Assembly: GCA_023213395.1 (NCBI GenBank)
Contig: CM041465.1
Coordinates: forward strand, 77,321,741-77,385,740
From: Cycas panzhihuaensis
Taxonomy: Eukaryota > Cycadophyta
DNA: 64,000 nucleotides
Direction: 5' to 3'
Notes under the pieces: generated by a model
The model's input: the letters and a program-made list of their open reading frames with translations, nothing else
The model's database searches: none
What the model was told of the DNA's origin: nothing
Translations under genes and position numbers: made by a program
Part shown: positions 1 through 13,086 of the stretch, piece by piece
Position numbering within the stretch: position 1 is the first letter of the stretch
Layout: each line of letters starts with the position of its first letter

Positions 1-560
1 ATAATTTTAAGTTTGGTTATTTCAAAAGTATACTAAACAATGTTAGAATAACATGAAATTTTATTAGTATGTAGATTAATGAAATATGAATCTAACAGAA
101 TTAATTATTTTGAAAACGGGTTTCTACAAATCAAGTTTTGATAAAGTAAAGATACAATCTTTGTTTTAAGGCCTAACAGGAGTATGGAGCACAAAATAGT
201 ATAAAAATATTAATAAAATTTTATAGAATATTGCAAAATGATCAAATATATTTTGAAAAGGTTTTTAATATATTTTTTAATTAAAAATTTTAAGAAATAT
301 ATATAAAAAATGTGTAAAAATAGTAAATTTAAGGTAATTAAGTACATCAATTTTGATCGATTTTAAAAATAAAAAAAGTATATTAAAATATATAAAAAAT
401 TATGTTATTTTGAAGAGGAATGAGTCAGTTTTTCAACGAAATTGATGGGATTAAATTCTGATACCAAATAGAAAAGTTATAGCAAAAATGGTAACAGGTA
501 TCTTTATATTAAAATGTTAGAAAAAAGGTTGAAAAATTAAATTGTATTAGGTGAATGAAA
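1..560 (-). repeat. Fragment of long copia-type leader repeat
   Basis: This AT-rich stretch aligns by eye with 35690-35830 plus 38700-39470 and with 58450-59365. Shared landmarks are a 'ttttgaaaacgggt' core, an 'aacaggag' core and a run 'aatagtataaaaat'. In the other two places the repeat lies in the 5' leader of minus-strand copia-type LTR elements. This copy is therefore probably the leader of another minus-strand copy that extends left of the window. No coding potential was seen. From about 560 to 1200 the sequence is not recognisable and may include the start of the gypsy element that follows. Confidence 0.6.
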
Positions 561-1299
561 TTTCATTTAGTTTTTAGAAGAAGATTTTAGGATCATATTT
601 CAGTTGAAACTTTATTTATTGCAAAAAGGTATCATCGAGTAGTATCTTGATGATATTGTCATCCAAGAATCGATGATGTTTGCGAACTTCATTGAACACC
701 TTTGTTATGATACATGATACATAACAAATAACATACATATTTAAGTAAGATGTGAACCAACATATACAATCAAGATGATCTAATCAAATGTGTACATTGA
801 GATAATAGGGGTTAAGAACATTAATATAGATCAATTGATCAATAATTAAAAGAGGACAAGAGGTTTGGCTGGCCTAGAAGTAGAAACACAGTTTGAATGT
901 TGACTTAAAAGAGATCAAGGAAGCATTCACACATTTGAGTTCACATGAAAAGGAGTAAGTTTTCATATGAGATCAAGATCTAGAATAGCTTAGCTGAAAG
1001 TTGAAAAGGACAAGATTTAAAAACTATTATGAACATAAAAAAAAAAAGAAGGACAGATAAATTTTAATAATAAAGAATACAAAATGTTAAGCACAAAAAT
1101 ATCAACAGAATCATTAGAATGATAACAAATAATACAAAATGTTAAGCACAAAAATATTAACAAAATCATTAGAAGTAACAACAACAATAATGGTGACATC
1201 ATTTACAATAGTAAAAGGAGGGTTGAAGTAGAAGCTGTCAACTTTTAACGAGATAGAAGATGAAGATCCAACCAAACATTGTAATGTTTGTAAGACAAT

Positions 1300-2140
1300 A
1301 TGGATGGCCAATGGTAAAATTGACAAAGACATTTAGTTACAATCATTTCTAGCCACACTATGGGATGTCGCAAATGACTGGTTTGAGAAATTCAAAAAAG
1401 GACATTTCAAGAAGTGGTCTTCCTTATGAGAAGCATTTGAAAAAGAATTCAGAGTATTGTGAAATAATAGTAAGGTGGTGGATCAAATTTACAATACGAA
1501 GCAAGAACACAAGGAAATAGTAAGAAACTATAAGATAATATTAAAAAGTTTAATAAAGAAAATAAAAAGTAAAGTAATAGATGGGTTAAGAAAGAGATGG
1601 TTTTTAGAAGGATTAGTTCTAAAATATAGAAGGAAGTTATGAGTCATCCCTCCTGCAACATATCAAGAAGCAATTGATTGAGCTATGAGCTTTGAAATTT
1701 AAGAGAAAGTAGAAGTTTGGTACAAAGAAAAGATAAGTGAAGTTGAAATAAAAGAAGAATCCTCCATAGAAGCTCTAAGTGAATATTTGATGAGAATGTT
1801 CAAAGATTTATCATAAAATTAATTTAAAAAATGATGCCATACATGGTGTGCCAAATGTTGTATAGAAGGTCATATGGAGTCATAATGTCTAGACAATTAA
1901 GGATTCAAGTATTACTACACCTATAAAATAAGTAATCATGATGCCAACGAATGTGGATTCAATATTTATGCATGTAGAAGACAAGAACGAGACATCTTCT
2001 TTATTTGACAAGAGATGAATAAACCACCTCTTAGAAGGGGATGCAGAGGATGACTAGTGCAATAAGATTCTCAAGGTCAATTAATGGTACAATGCTTTTA
2101 GTGTAAATTATGGGGACACTTTAGTAGAGACTGTTCTAAC
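1300..2140 (+). pseudogene. gag remnant with zinc-knuckle motifs (gypsy 1)
   Basis: The frame near 1340-1440 reads like the Retrotrans_gag core, with Trp and Phe at the expected spacing (DWFEKF, then KKW). A second gag-like stretch follows near 1600-1700 (PPATYQEAID). A Cys/His cluster lies at about 1840-1900. A CCHC zinc knuckle (C-x2-C-x4-H-x4-C) lies at 2093-2134; its only defect is an in-frame TAG between the first two cysteines. Gag would form the particle and bind RNA. Several stops and shifts break the frame. Confidence 0.7.
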
Positions 2141-2689
2141 CTAAAAAATAATGTCTCAACGTTATATCATTGGTGCAGACTGGGTGATTATGAGGATGAC
2201 CATTATCTGAAATAACAAAACAAAAATGTCAATCTAGTAGGATTAATGGTAGAAGAGAAAGCACAAATGCTACTAACATATGTGGTGCATACAAGGAAGG
2301 CTAAGTAATCAAAATACCATGAGCCTCAAAAGGAGAGAATGATTAAGTCAAGTTAGGGAATTAATACAAGCAGTATAAGAACAGGAACACAATGCGGTTT
2401 TGACCAAGTAACAACTTGTAAAACCAACAAAAAATAGATCGATGGATTTAATAATGACAACAGAAGATGATATGATGCATAAGGATAATACCAAATTATT
2501 AGCATTACTTGAAAATAATGGTTTATAAGTATAATAATTTGAGGACTACATACGATAAATTAAGATAATAAGAATAGGGAGAATGATAGCAAAAGAGTGC
2601 ATCATGAGTAAATCAATAATACAAGAACCCCACATAGAATATCATCATGTACGTTCTCTTAGAATCGATTAAGACTTAATTGTTTCAAT

Positions 2690-3000
2690 GAATATATCGA
2701 GGTATGTATTGTAGAATACAATAATAGATGGTAGGGATGTAGTGAACATTATTCTAATTACAACTTGGAAAGTAATTGGTATACTTAAGTTATGCCCCCT
2801 AGATTTTGATTACAACTAGTTGATCAACATGGCATGCAACCATTAGAGATGATGTGAGTATAAAAAATATAGATAGGAAATTAAAAATTTGTAATAGACT
2901 TTGTTGTAATACCTATGATTAATAAAACACCTATGTCTTATGATGTTCTTTTAGGTCAACCTTAGTTACAAAATGTGTACATATTCCAGAAGTAGGGGCA
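2690..3000 (+). pseudogene. Aspartic protease remnant (gypsy 1)
   Basis: Conceptual translation gives IIDGRDVVNII, corresponding to the usual LDGGSxVNII protease active-site region of plant gypsy elements, so the catalytic D-S/T-G is altered. About 60 codons later comes DVLLGQP, matching the conserved LLGRPWL motif near the end of the retropepsin fold; the Trp that should follow is a TAG. Position between gag and RT supports the assignment. Confidence 0.6.
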
Positions 3001-3469
3001 TAATACATTGACAATTAGGCAAAGATGAAAGAGGCAATTAATTAATTTAAATCATCATACTATAAGTGAAAAATTAGTAGATTTTAATTCTTCTCAGGAT
3101 GATGATATTGATGATAATAAATGTACTAATAATACTTATTGAAGGTGTTTTGTATTTGGATGCATATTTTAAAGATGAATTAGATTTAAAATAGTGGATT
3201 ATTTTATTGGAAACAATAAGAATATTAATGATCATCACAAATTTTAAAATATTAATGATCAATACGAATATCTTAATTAGCACAAATATTTTGATCATTT
3301 TTATGAAGTTATCAAAGGAAATCAAGTAATACTCCAAAATCTAAAACCAAAATTTTTTATGAAGAAGCACCACAATAACTTATAAATTTGGGAATTGAGC
3401 ATAACAAGTAAATAATCATATTAGGAAAAATATGGAATTTAATATTGGTGGCAGCAACGGCAAATAATT

Positions 3470-4240
3470 ATATAAAATATAAGGATGTTTTTACTTGGAC
3501 ATATAAGGATCTAAAAGGAATATCAAGAGAATTATGTAAACATAAAATAGAACTAATATCAGGATCAAAATTAGTAAAACACACACTGTATTAAATAAAT
3601 CTCAAATACGTATAGCAAGTGGATGCAAAAATGAAGAAAATAGATGCATAAATTATATTTAAGGTTGAAATAAGTGACTAAGTATCTCGAATAGTGACTG
3701 TTCTTAAGAAAAATAGAAAATTATATATTTGTGTGGATTTTAAAAAATTAAATGCAGTAATTTATAAAGATCCATTCTTTACACCATTCATAGATACTAT
3801 GTTAGAAGTAGTTATGTGACATGAGGTGTATTTATTTTTAGATAGGTTTTTTTGATACAACTAAATTAACATTACAGAAAAAGATAGATTAAAATCACGT
3901 TTATTATCTAAACTAGATTTTTTACATACAATTGCATGCCATTAAGGTTGTGTAATACATCAGCTAGTTTTTAATAAATAATCATGTATATATTCGATTA
4001 ATTATTGTCAAAGTTAATAAAAGTGTATTTAAATGATTGGTCTATTTATGGAAACATTGAAGATCACCTTTCACTGTTAACGGTCTATTTATGGAAACAT
4101 TGAAGATCACCTTTCATTGTTAACAAAATATTTGGAAATTTGTTGAAAAATAAGATTATCACTAAATCTAGAGAAATGTTAGTTTTTAGTTCTGTATGGA
4201 AAATTGTTGGGATATATTGTATGTGTTCGTAGACTAAAAT
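3470..4240 (+). pseudogene. Reverse transcriptase remnant (gypsy 1)
   Basis: Readable RT blocks include YKDVFTWTYKDLKGI before the palm, then KKNRKLYICVDFKKLNAV, then LCNxPAxF-like debris, and the catalytic box at 4026-4037, which reads YLND where YLDD is expected. The first catalytic Asp of the pair is thus replaced by Asn (GAT to AAT). A 43-bp tandem duplication (4039-4124) directly after the box destroys the frame. Both changes abolish activity. Confidence 0.8.
4039..4124. repeat. 43-bp tandem duplication inside RT
   Basis: Units 4039-4081 and 4082-4124 are identical except for one base (C or T before the final tgttaac). The unit length is not a multiple of three, so it shifts the RT frame just downstream of the catalytic box. 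Confidence 0.95.
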
Positions 4241-4800
4241 GGATCTGGTCAAAATCAAAGTTATTATGAACTTAGCACCACTAGCAAATAGTATAGAAGT
4301 ACTAATATTTTCTAGACACATAGGGTATTACTGTTAGTTTATAAAAGGATTTATTCATATTGTACACCCCTTAGAAGAATTGTTAAGAAAATGTGTAAGT
4401 TTCACTTGGGGGAATGAGTAGTAAAAAGCATTTGGCCATCTTAAAAATAGACTTATAATAGTCTCAATTAGGTGTACACTCATTCAAGAAGGAAGTCACA
4501 AGTTAGACTTACCTATTTATTTTGTTAGCAGATGCTTAAATAAAGTAGAGAAGAATTATTTAATAATGGAAAGGAAAGCATTAAGGATAATATATGCTAT
4601 ATAAAAAATTTGGCACTACCTTTTAACAAAATTTTTTGTATTTTTTGTGGTTAATCAAGCCCTCTTATATATGATTAATAAGGTTATAATACAATGTAAG
4701 ATAAGTTGATGGTTATTGTTGCTACAAGAATTCAACTTTAGAATAATAATTCGACTAGGATGTACCCATGTGGCTACTGATCATTTATTAAGAAATTAGA
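4240..4800 (+). pseudogene. RNase H remnant (gypsy 1)
   Basis: The stretch PIYFVSRCLNKVEKNY, followed by the ERKALRIIYA motif and a VNQALLYMIN segment, matches the Ty3/gypsy RNase H region that follows the RT connection. The order relative to RT and integrase is correct. In-frame stops include a TAA where Gln or Lys would be expected before IWHYL. Confidence 0.7.
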
Positions 4801-4835
4801 TAGGAGAAGAACCTTTTAACTTAAAAGATAATTTT

Positions 4836-6150
4836 TTGGATGCTAAAATTTTTCATGTAGTCATAACACCTCTAAGCTATGATGATATAACAAGATATCT
4901 TAGTTTGGGTTCATTTCCCATAGACCTGCATTCACAACAATGTAAAGATTTGATAAAGAAAGTGGTACCATATCAACTAATAGGAGGATTTTTATATAAA
5001 TTAGGTAAATATTATGTATTAAAATGATGTGTGATGCCAAAGGAAGTACCAAAAATATTTAATAAAGCTCATAACAGAACCATGGGTGGTCATTTAAGAT
5101 TTAAAGGTACTATTAAGAAAATATTGTTATTAGGACTATGGTAGTTGTAATTATTTAAAGATATAAATGAATTTGTATTAACATGTGATATTTATCAATG
5201 TATGGTATGACCTCTCCAACATGATTTTATATCTTTACAACCATCATTGGTTCAAGGAGTTTTTGAATAATGGGGATTAGATTTTGTTAGACCTTTAACA
5301 TGTTGTAAGAACAAATCAGGAAAAATATATTTTAGTAGTAATAGATTATCTTACAAAGTGGTTCAAAGCAAATACACTTTAAGATAATTCACTATAAAGT
5401 ATAACTATATTTTTTTATGAAAACATTATCACTAGATTTGGATGTCCCTTAGAATTTGCCAGTTATAGAGGAACACCTTTTATAAGTGAAACGATTTATT
5501 GCTTAATTCAAGAATTTATGATTACACATCATAAATCGACACCTTATTATCCACGAGCTAATAGGAAAGTAGAATCAAGCGATAAAATCATAGTTATAAT
5601 CTTAATAAAACTATGTAATGTGAATAGAAATAATGGGTAGAACACGTACATTCAGTATTATGGGCTTTCAGGATTGTCTATAAATCTTCAACTGGTCATA
5701 TACCATTCCAATTAGTATATGGGATAGAAGCAGTTCTACCCATTGAATTTATAGTGTAAAGCTTAAGAATTACAGTTTAATATCGATGGTCTGATATAGA
5801 AAGTATCCAAGACTGATTAGAAGCTATTCTTACTCTTGATGAAAAGCGACAACATGTACAATAGGTGATGAATGTAATATAACAATGAAGTAAAGAATGA
5901 CACGATAAAAGGATGCATATGAAAACATTTACAGAAGGGGAATTATTGCTTAAATATGATGCCAAACATTTCATAAAGCCATGTAAGCTTAAAGTTCATT
6001 GGTTTGGTCCATTTATAGTTTAAAAAATCTTTGAAAATGGTTCAATGGAAATAACATGTAGCAATGGTGTTGGTCTAACAATGGTGGTCAATGGATCGAG
6101 ACTAAAATTGTATAAAATTAAAGTAGATGATTTGACTATTAATAACAACA
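4836..6150 (+). pseudogene. Integrase remnant with GPY/F-like C-terminus (gypsy 1)
   Basis: The N-terminal HHCC zinc-binding segment is visible around 5060-5205 (AHNRTMGGHL, later CDIYQC). The catalytic core starts near 5270 (WGLDFVRPL). The second catalytic aspartate region reads CPLEFASYRGTPF, with Tyr where SDRG is usual, so the core Asp is lost. HHKSTPYYPRANRKVES follows as expected. The end at about 5970-6150 reads VHWFGPF and VVNGSRLK, the typical C-terminal module. A 63-codon open stretch (4836-5027) lies in the linker before the zinc domain. Confidence 0.8.
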
Positions 6151-6359
6151 TGAATACAAATGATAAAAAGGATAATAAGAATCAATAATATTAGTTAGAG
6201 TAGGGTGTATATCACAAGTATACATCACCCATACACTTATTCAGGTCTTTTCAGTAAAAAAAAAGTTAAAGAAGAAAAAGAATATATTATATATAAATTA
6301 AAAAAAATGAAAAAATGAAAAGGGCCATTATTGATTAGCATTCAATGATAACTTAATTG

Positions 6360-6560
6360 GCTGGCAGTGGGCCTATTAGCTGACTGCCACCGATCAATCG
6401 ATGGAGGGCTAGTTGATTAGTTGATCATCGACCTTGAGCGGCCCATGGTTTCCCATAAACCATAGGCGAGAAACCATGTGTAAGCCTGCAGTTTTTACCT
6501 ATTATATGGGTAAAAACCATGGGCCCTCAGCACCCACTTCTCTCTTTATAAATTTGAGAG
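6360..6560 (+). promoter_or_regulatory. Hairpin cluster and TATA-like box downstream of pol
   Basis: Within about 160 bp there are three perfect short inverted repeats: TGGCAGT (6362-6368) with ACTGCCA (6383-6389); CATGGTTTC (6444-6452) with GAAACCATG (6470-6478); and GTTTTTACC (6491-6499) with GGTAAAAAC (6509-6517). A TATA-like 'ctttataaatt' follows at about 6543-6553. The segment is more GC-rich than its surroundings. It sits between the gypsy pol end and an extra reading frame, so a promoter for that frame is plausible but unproven. Confidence 0.45.
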
Positions 6561-6679
6561 GGACCTTTAAAGAAAGTTAAGGTAGTGGCAAAGTTGGAAT
6601 CACCAAGGAAGTTAGAATGACCAATAGTTTGGAGTCAATAAAGAAATCAATAGTAAAAATATTGACAAGGAAGTGAATT

Positions 6680-8280
6680 ATGTGATGCTTGGATTTGTTA
6701 AGTTCACCTAAACTACCCTACCATTTGCAAAATTATCATAGAAGATTATTAAGGAAGAGATAGACATAGACTTTCTATTCAAAATCAAATGATATCAAAT
6801 CTGATGGTAATTACTAGATTCCCCAGTACTCTAGAAATGGGTGGAATTAGAAGTTTAAGATCAAAATGCTTTGTTATGGGGGTAGTTAACAAGTGCTAAA
6901 ATTATTCAGACAACATCATTTCTAGTCTTCTTAAAGAATTCAAAGAAATTACAAGATTTATTACAGGGTTATAACCTTATAAAATGGGTGTTAATAATTG
7001 ATAGAAAAATTATAAGCATCGAGCCAGAAGACATAACTAGATTAATAGGATTTTCAAAGGAGGGATAGGAAGTTAAGAAAGTAAGGAATTTAATAGTCAT
7101 AATGAAGGATCAGATTATTTAGATAATATACAGAACATAATTTCATATTAAGCATGGGGCACGAGGCATTCTAGTAACACATCTAAAGACCATAAACATC
7201 ACGGTCATTATGATAATCATGTATATAAGGTTGTTAGGAAAACAACATTGTAATGTGCTATGATAGTGGAATGTATTCTATTTATAAGGGCATATGAAGG
7301 GAATGGTTTATAATTGGTTAGCCTTCATTTTAGAGAAGATGAAAACATCTTTACATAAACTCATTATAAGGACACAATCAAATTTTAATTTTACCTTGTA
7401 TTTATTTGGGTTATGTTATGAGAAATTCCATCTACTAGGAATAGCAAGGAGTTTATTAATTTAGTTATTTTTTTCATTCCATAAGAATTCATCCACACTA
7501 AAAAAAATTTGATTAAAAGTTCAAACGAAGGTTAAAGAGGTCTGAATAAAATAGAATAAGTGTAAGATTATAATAGTACATGGAATAGATGAATCATTAT
7601 TAAACACTTCTATTGACTTAGATGATTTAGATGAAGACTGCATAGCAGATTATTCAAACTTTAGTTCAAGTGGAGGGGAAGATGATGAGTTAGAATAAGA
7701 CCTTGGGCCTATGCCTACAAGTGATGATGAAGATACTCATGTTATGTTAGATTTGAATATTCTTGCATCTCCCATTATTAATAGTGAGGCTATCGTATGT
7801 GAATTAATAGGAGCAATAAGGGTAGTAGTAGAGCTACCTAGATTGGAGCCAAAACTAGGGGAAGGGAAAAGGATAACAAGCCCTATTATTGCACATCAAA
7901 TAGTATGATAGGAACAAGAATCATTTTTTAAGATAATGAAGGATAATTTTGAATAACTACAAAAGGATCTAAAAGAGGCACACGAATCAACTTATAAAAT
8001 GAAAGAGTCATTGCAAAATAAAGAGTATAGTCACTTATTAAAAACAAATGAAGAAATGTACAATAGTGAGATGTATCATGTTCAATAAATCAACACATTG
8101 AAAGAATATCTTTGTCAAAATGAAGAACAAATTTAAATATGAGAGGGACATCTTTGTCAAAGTGAAAAATAATTTTGAATAATAGAGCAACGGGTTAAAG
8201 AGTTGATAGTTTAGATAGAAGAAGAAAAAATATGCTACCATTGAGTACTTTAGTGTGCTGAAGTAGTGAGTTATAAAAAC
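6680..8280 (+). pseudogene. Extra decayed reading frame after gypsy pol, unrecognised
   Basis: From about 6688 one frame can be followed for some 250 codons with stops but no obvious frameshift, then an acidic part follows (runs of Asp/Glu near 7615-7740 and an open 65-codon stretch at 7711-7908). The end is Glu/Lys-rich and coiled-coil-like (about 7910-8280). The first part vaguely recalls the retroelement-associated frames found beside plant gypsy pol genes (GARG..., NW...F motifs). I do not assign a function. The frame may belong to gypsy 1 as an additional ORF. Confidence 0.4.
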
Positions 8281-8648
8281 CAAAAGTGGTGACAGAAGGT
8301 AAGCTTAGATCTAGTTTATTCTAAGGCATCCCCAAGGCCAATTCAAAGGTTAGCTCAAGGCGAAGCTTATCAACACATTGAAAGAATATCTTTGTCAAAA
8401 TGAAGAACAAATTTAAATATGAGAGGGACATCTTTGTCAAAGTGAAAAATAATTTTGAATAATAGAGCAACGGGTTAAAGAGTTGATAGTTCAGATAGAA
8501 GAAGAAAAAATATGCTAGCATTGAGTACTTTAGTGTGCTGAAGTAGTGAGTTATAAAAACCAAAAGTGGTGACAGAAGGTAAGCTTAGATCTAGTTTATT
8601 CTAAGGCATCCCCAAGGCCAATTCAAAGGTTAGCTCAAGGTGAAGCTT
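8089..8648. repeat. 280-bp tandem duplication
   Basis: Units 8089-8368 and 8369-8648 are nearly identical; I see about three substitutions. It starts within the coiled-coil-like end of the extra frame. The unit length is not a multiple of three. The near identity contrasts with the heavy decay around it, so the duplication is much younger than the element it sits in. Confidence 0.95.
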
Positions 8649-8734
8649 TAGATCTAACTCAACTCCAACTTCAGAGATTACTACTCTTACTCTAGATTAG
8701 ACAATTCATTTTGATTGAGACACTCATAACTAAA

Positions 8735-10045
<1,311 letters not shown>

Positions 10046-10772
10046 TACACTACACAATAAGAAGTATGATAACTTTCTCATATGGTAGTTTCTTATGAAG
10101 GAAGCTACAGATGCGAGGCGAACGACGAATGATGAATGTGTTTAGGGTTTACCAAGTGAATGACGAATAATGAGTGCACAGGGGCAGCTCTAGGGACAGA
10201 TTTGGCATCCTCCAAGTTTAGATGGGTGCTAAGACGCCTAGATTTCTTTGTATCTAAGACAGACCCAGGTTATTATAGCCCTGAATGATGATCTGTGGAT
10301 AGTGTAGAGACCTTCTACCATCTCTCAGAAGAGCTCAGACCGTCAAAGCAATGCCCCCCTTAGCCTACAGAATTAGAGCAATCCCAAAGAAGTTATATTT
10401 CAGAATTAGTGGGGAGTTTCATATGGCAGGGTTCTCTATTTGGGAGCCATCTGCCCTTAGATCCATAAAGAGATGATTCTCTCTCAAAGATATAGGAAAA
10501 GAGAACAAAGAACAAATTTCTCTTAGCTCTGGTTATTAAATCGATTGGAAGGAAGATGGTCTTGATGAGGGGAGCTAGGTATGTAGGGTTCTTCATGCTT
10601 CCAGAGAGGGTACTAGACCAAGTTTTGTTAGATCTACAGATAAGAGAATCGAGGGGATCTGGGTGTAGGAGCAAAAAGAAATCAAACATTAGGCTTGAAA
10701 AGGTGCAGGTTGGCAGTTCCAACAGTGGCCAAACCGGTGAGACCCATTATTTTAAATGAATAAATTTAAATC

Positions 10773-12065
10773 ATGGAGGAACCTATGAAGGAACCACCCC
10801 AATCTCAAACTCTTCAGTCCCACCAAACCTATTTTTTTCTTAACATAAAGTCATACCTAGAAGCTTTAAGCAAGTCTGAAGTTGAAACATTTGAGATAAA
10901 CCCTATTTTAGAAAATGATAAGTTTAAAATTTTAGTTCCTAAGAAGCTATCAGATAAGCTAGAAAATTATTAGGAAAATAGCCTTGTTGGGCATTTTTTA
11001 GATCCTAGGCTAGGAGTTGACCCCATTAGGAAGTGGGTTAATAAGTGATAGAAGCTAAAATGCCAAATTAAAGCTATCGCACTCCTTAAGGGTTGTGTTT
11101 TGTTTAAGTTCACCTGCCATGAGGATATGGTTAACATTCTTTTAAAATCCCCCTAGATGATGGGGAGGAAGGCATTTTTGTTGGAGAAATGGCATCCAAA
11201 CTTTGATCCAGCAGAGGGGTCCATAAAGCAAATCCTCTTATAGGTTCAGCTCCTGGGCCTCCCTCTCCAAGCCTGGGATATTGATGTTATAAAAAGGATA
11301 GTAAAGATTATTAGGCCCCTTTTGGCAATGGACTCTATGACAAAGAATAGGAATAGATTAGTGAATGCCAGGTTTTATGCCCTAGCCAGAACAGACAAAC
11401 ATCGTCCTGATTAGGTGATTATAGATGGATGTGGTTGGAGTAAAGAGAAAAGACTAGTATACGAGATGGAAAATGTGAAGTGTTTAAAATGTAAATACCT
11501 GGGTCATTTCCCCTCTAGTTGCCCTAGGATTTCAAAGCTAAGCTGATCCAATCCACCTGAAGAGGAGGGCAAGGTAGATGAAGGTCATGGGGAGCCTGAC
11601 AGCCCCATAGAGCCAGTAAGGCCTGTTGAATTACAAAACAATGAGGGACAGGAGTTATAGCCTCCAAAGGAAGGGCAAGGCACATCCCAAACTGAAGGGG
11701 GGTAGGGTTTCAATATGGATGAAGAAGATTCCCTTTATGAAGATGGGGAGGTTGAAACAAGGACTCCCCTAAACCCTATCTAGCTCCAAATTGCACTTAT
11801 GCACCATGGGGATGACACAAATGAAGGGGGTACCAGTGCAGAGAAGAAGGTAGAGAAGGTTTGGAGGGCTAGAGATCTCGGGCCTAAGGATCTGGACCTA
11901 GTAGTAGCCAGGGGTCTGGATTTTAGCAGTGAGAAGAGGCCCAGTAGACCATCAACAAAAGCTATGTGGGAGAGAGAGGTAGCAATCCAGATCAATCAAT
12001 GGACACAACGCATCCTAAAGGATGGGGCCCCAACTCTGGGACCTAAGACCAGAAAAAAGAAATGA
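10773..12065 (+). pseudogene. LINE 1 ORF1, DUF4283-like RNA-binding protein
   Basis: One frame of 430 codons runs from ATG 10773 to TGA 12063-12065, interrupted by about ten stops but without frameshift. The N-terminal half has the DUF4283 layout (GHFLDPRLG, later FLLEKWHPNFDP and LLGLPLQAWD). A CCHC zinc knuckle at 11481-11522 reads C-LK-C-KYLG-H-FPSS-C and is intact. The tail is acidic and then basic (ends KTRKKK). In plant LINEs this protein binds element RNA. Confidence 0.85.
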
Positions 12066-12090
12066 GGGACCCCAAAGGGGGGATGCAATC

Positions 12091-12760
12091 ATGGAGTTGG
12101 CCTCTTGGAACACACGGGGTATAAATGCCCCATCAAAATACAGAATGATCAATGACTTAAGGGGCTAGATGATACTGGACATCTTGTTGATTTAAGAGAC
12201 GAAACTGGTAGCTGAAAACAAAGGGTATGTTAAGAATAAGATTTGGAAAGGGGTTGATTGGATGTGAGATCTTTATTATTGAGGAGCATTTTATATCTAG
12301 TTGCATGACAAGCAAGAATTCCAATCGTAAATGGTTGGTTACTAATGTGTATGCCCCCCTTACGCAAGACAGAAGGAAGCATCTCTGGAGTAGGCTTCTA
12401 GAGGCTCATGTGAATTAGTTTGGACCATGGGTAATAGCAGGGGACTTTAATACGACCTTGTCTCCTGAACAGAAGAAAGGGCGGAAAATTGAATGGATAA
12501 AAAGCATGGAAGACTTGGGGTACTTTATGCAGACGTGTGGGCTAATGGATATCCCCTTACGGGGCCACAAGTTCACTTGGTCCAACAAAAGACTAGGCTC
12601 TTACCATATCTGGGTCAAGCTGGACAAAGTCATAGTCAATTATGATTAGGCTAGCCAACATAGAAACATCAGGTTGGAAGCCCTGCCTAGGACAGTATTT
12701 GATCACACTTCATTGGTGTTGGGATTCGATGAAATAGAGGTTAGGTAAATGCTCCCTTCT
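12091..12760 (+). pseudogene. LINE 1 ORF2, APE-type endonuclease part
   Basis: ORF2 starts with ATG 12091 (MELASWNTRGI, the usual N-terminus of the endonuclease). DILLI-stop-ETKL is the catalytic Glu block. A shift around 12235-12260 moves the frame; then NVYAP, IAGDFN (12436-12453 region) and KFTWSNK follow as in plant LINE endonucleases. The late catalytic S-D-H block reads FDHTSL. A second shift before 13087 restores the first frame. This domain nicks target DNA to start reverse transcription. Confidence 0.8.
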
Positions 12761-13086
12761 GATTTGAACTTATGTGGACAAGAGATCCTAGCCTTTACGG
12801 ACTGATAACTGAGTGGTGGAAGATTTCAGTGTTTGGATGTGCGATGTGGAGATTCTCACAAAAATTAAACTGGGTGAAATGTCAGATCAAAGTCTGGAAC
12901 AAAAACTCCTACAAAGATATTTTTTCCAAAAAGGCTTAGATTCCATAGGAGTTAAATGCCCTTAAGGGAAAAATATAGGGGCAAGTTCACACCCTCAATC
13001 TAGACTAAGATGAAAGAGGCCTTTTGTCTGTTCTAGATGAAGTTTTGACTAAGGAGGAAATCTTCTGGAAATAGAAGTCTAGGGCC

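Larger units (their letters stand above)
1200..6185 (+). mobile_element. Ty3/gypsy retrotransposon 1, heavily decayed gag-pol
   Basis: Remnants of gag, protease, RT, RNase H and integrase follow each other in Ty3/gypsy order on the plus strand, with many stops and frameshifts. Domain order and motifs place it with plant gypsy elements whose RT box ends YLDDW. No 5' LTR could be recognised upstream. The pol end is followed by a structured segment and an extra decayed frame (6.7-8.3 kb), and then by a possible polypurine tract near 8735-8748. The element is ancient and cannot be active. Confidence 0.8.

Noticed and set aside
10393-10759. Open frames on both strands of the LINE 1 5' region
   Set aside because: Overlapping frames in the GC-richer 5' UTR; ORF1 clearly starts at 10773 and neither frame resembles a LINE protein.
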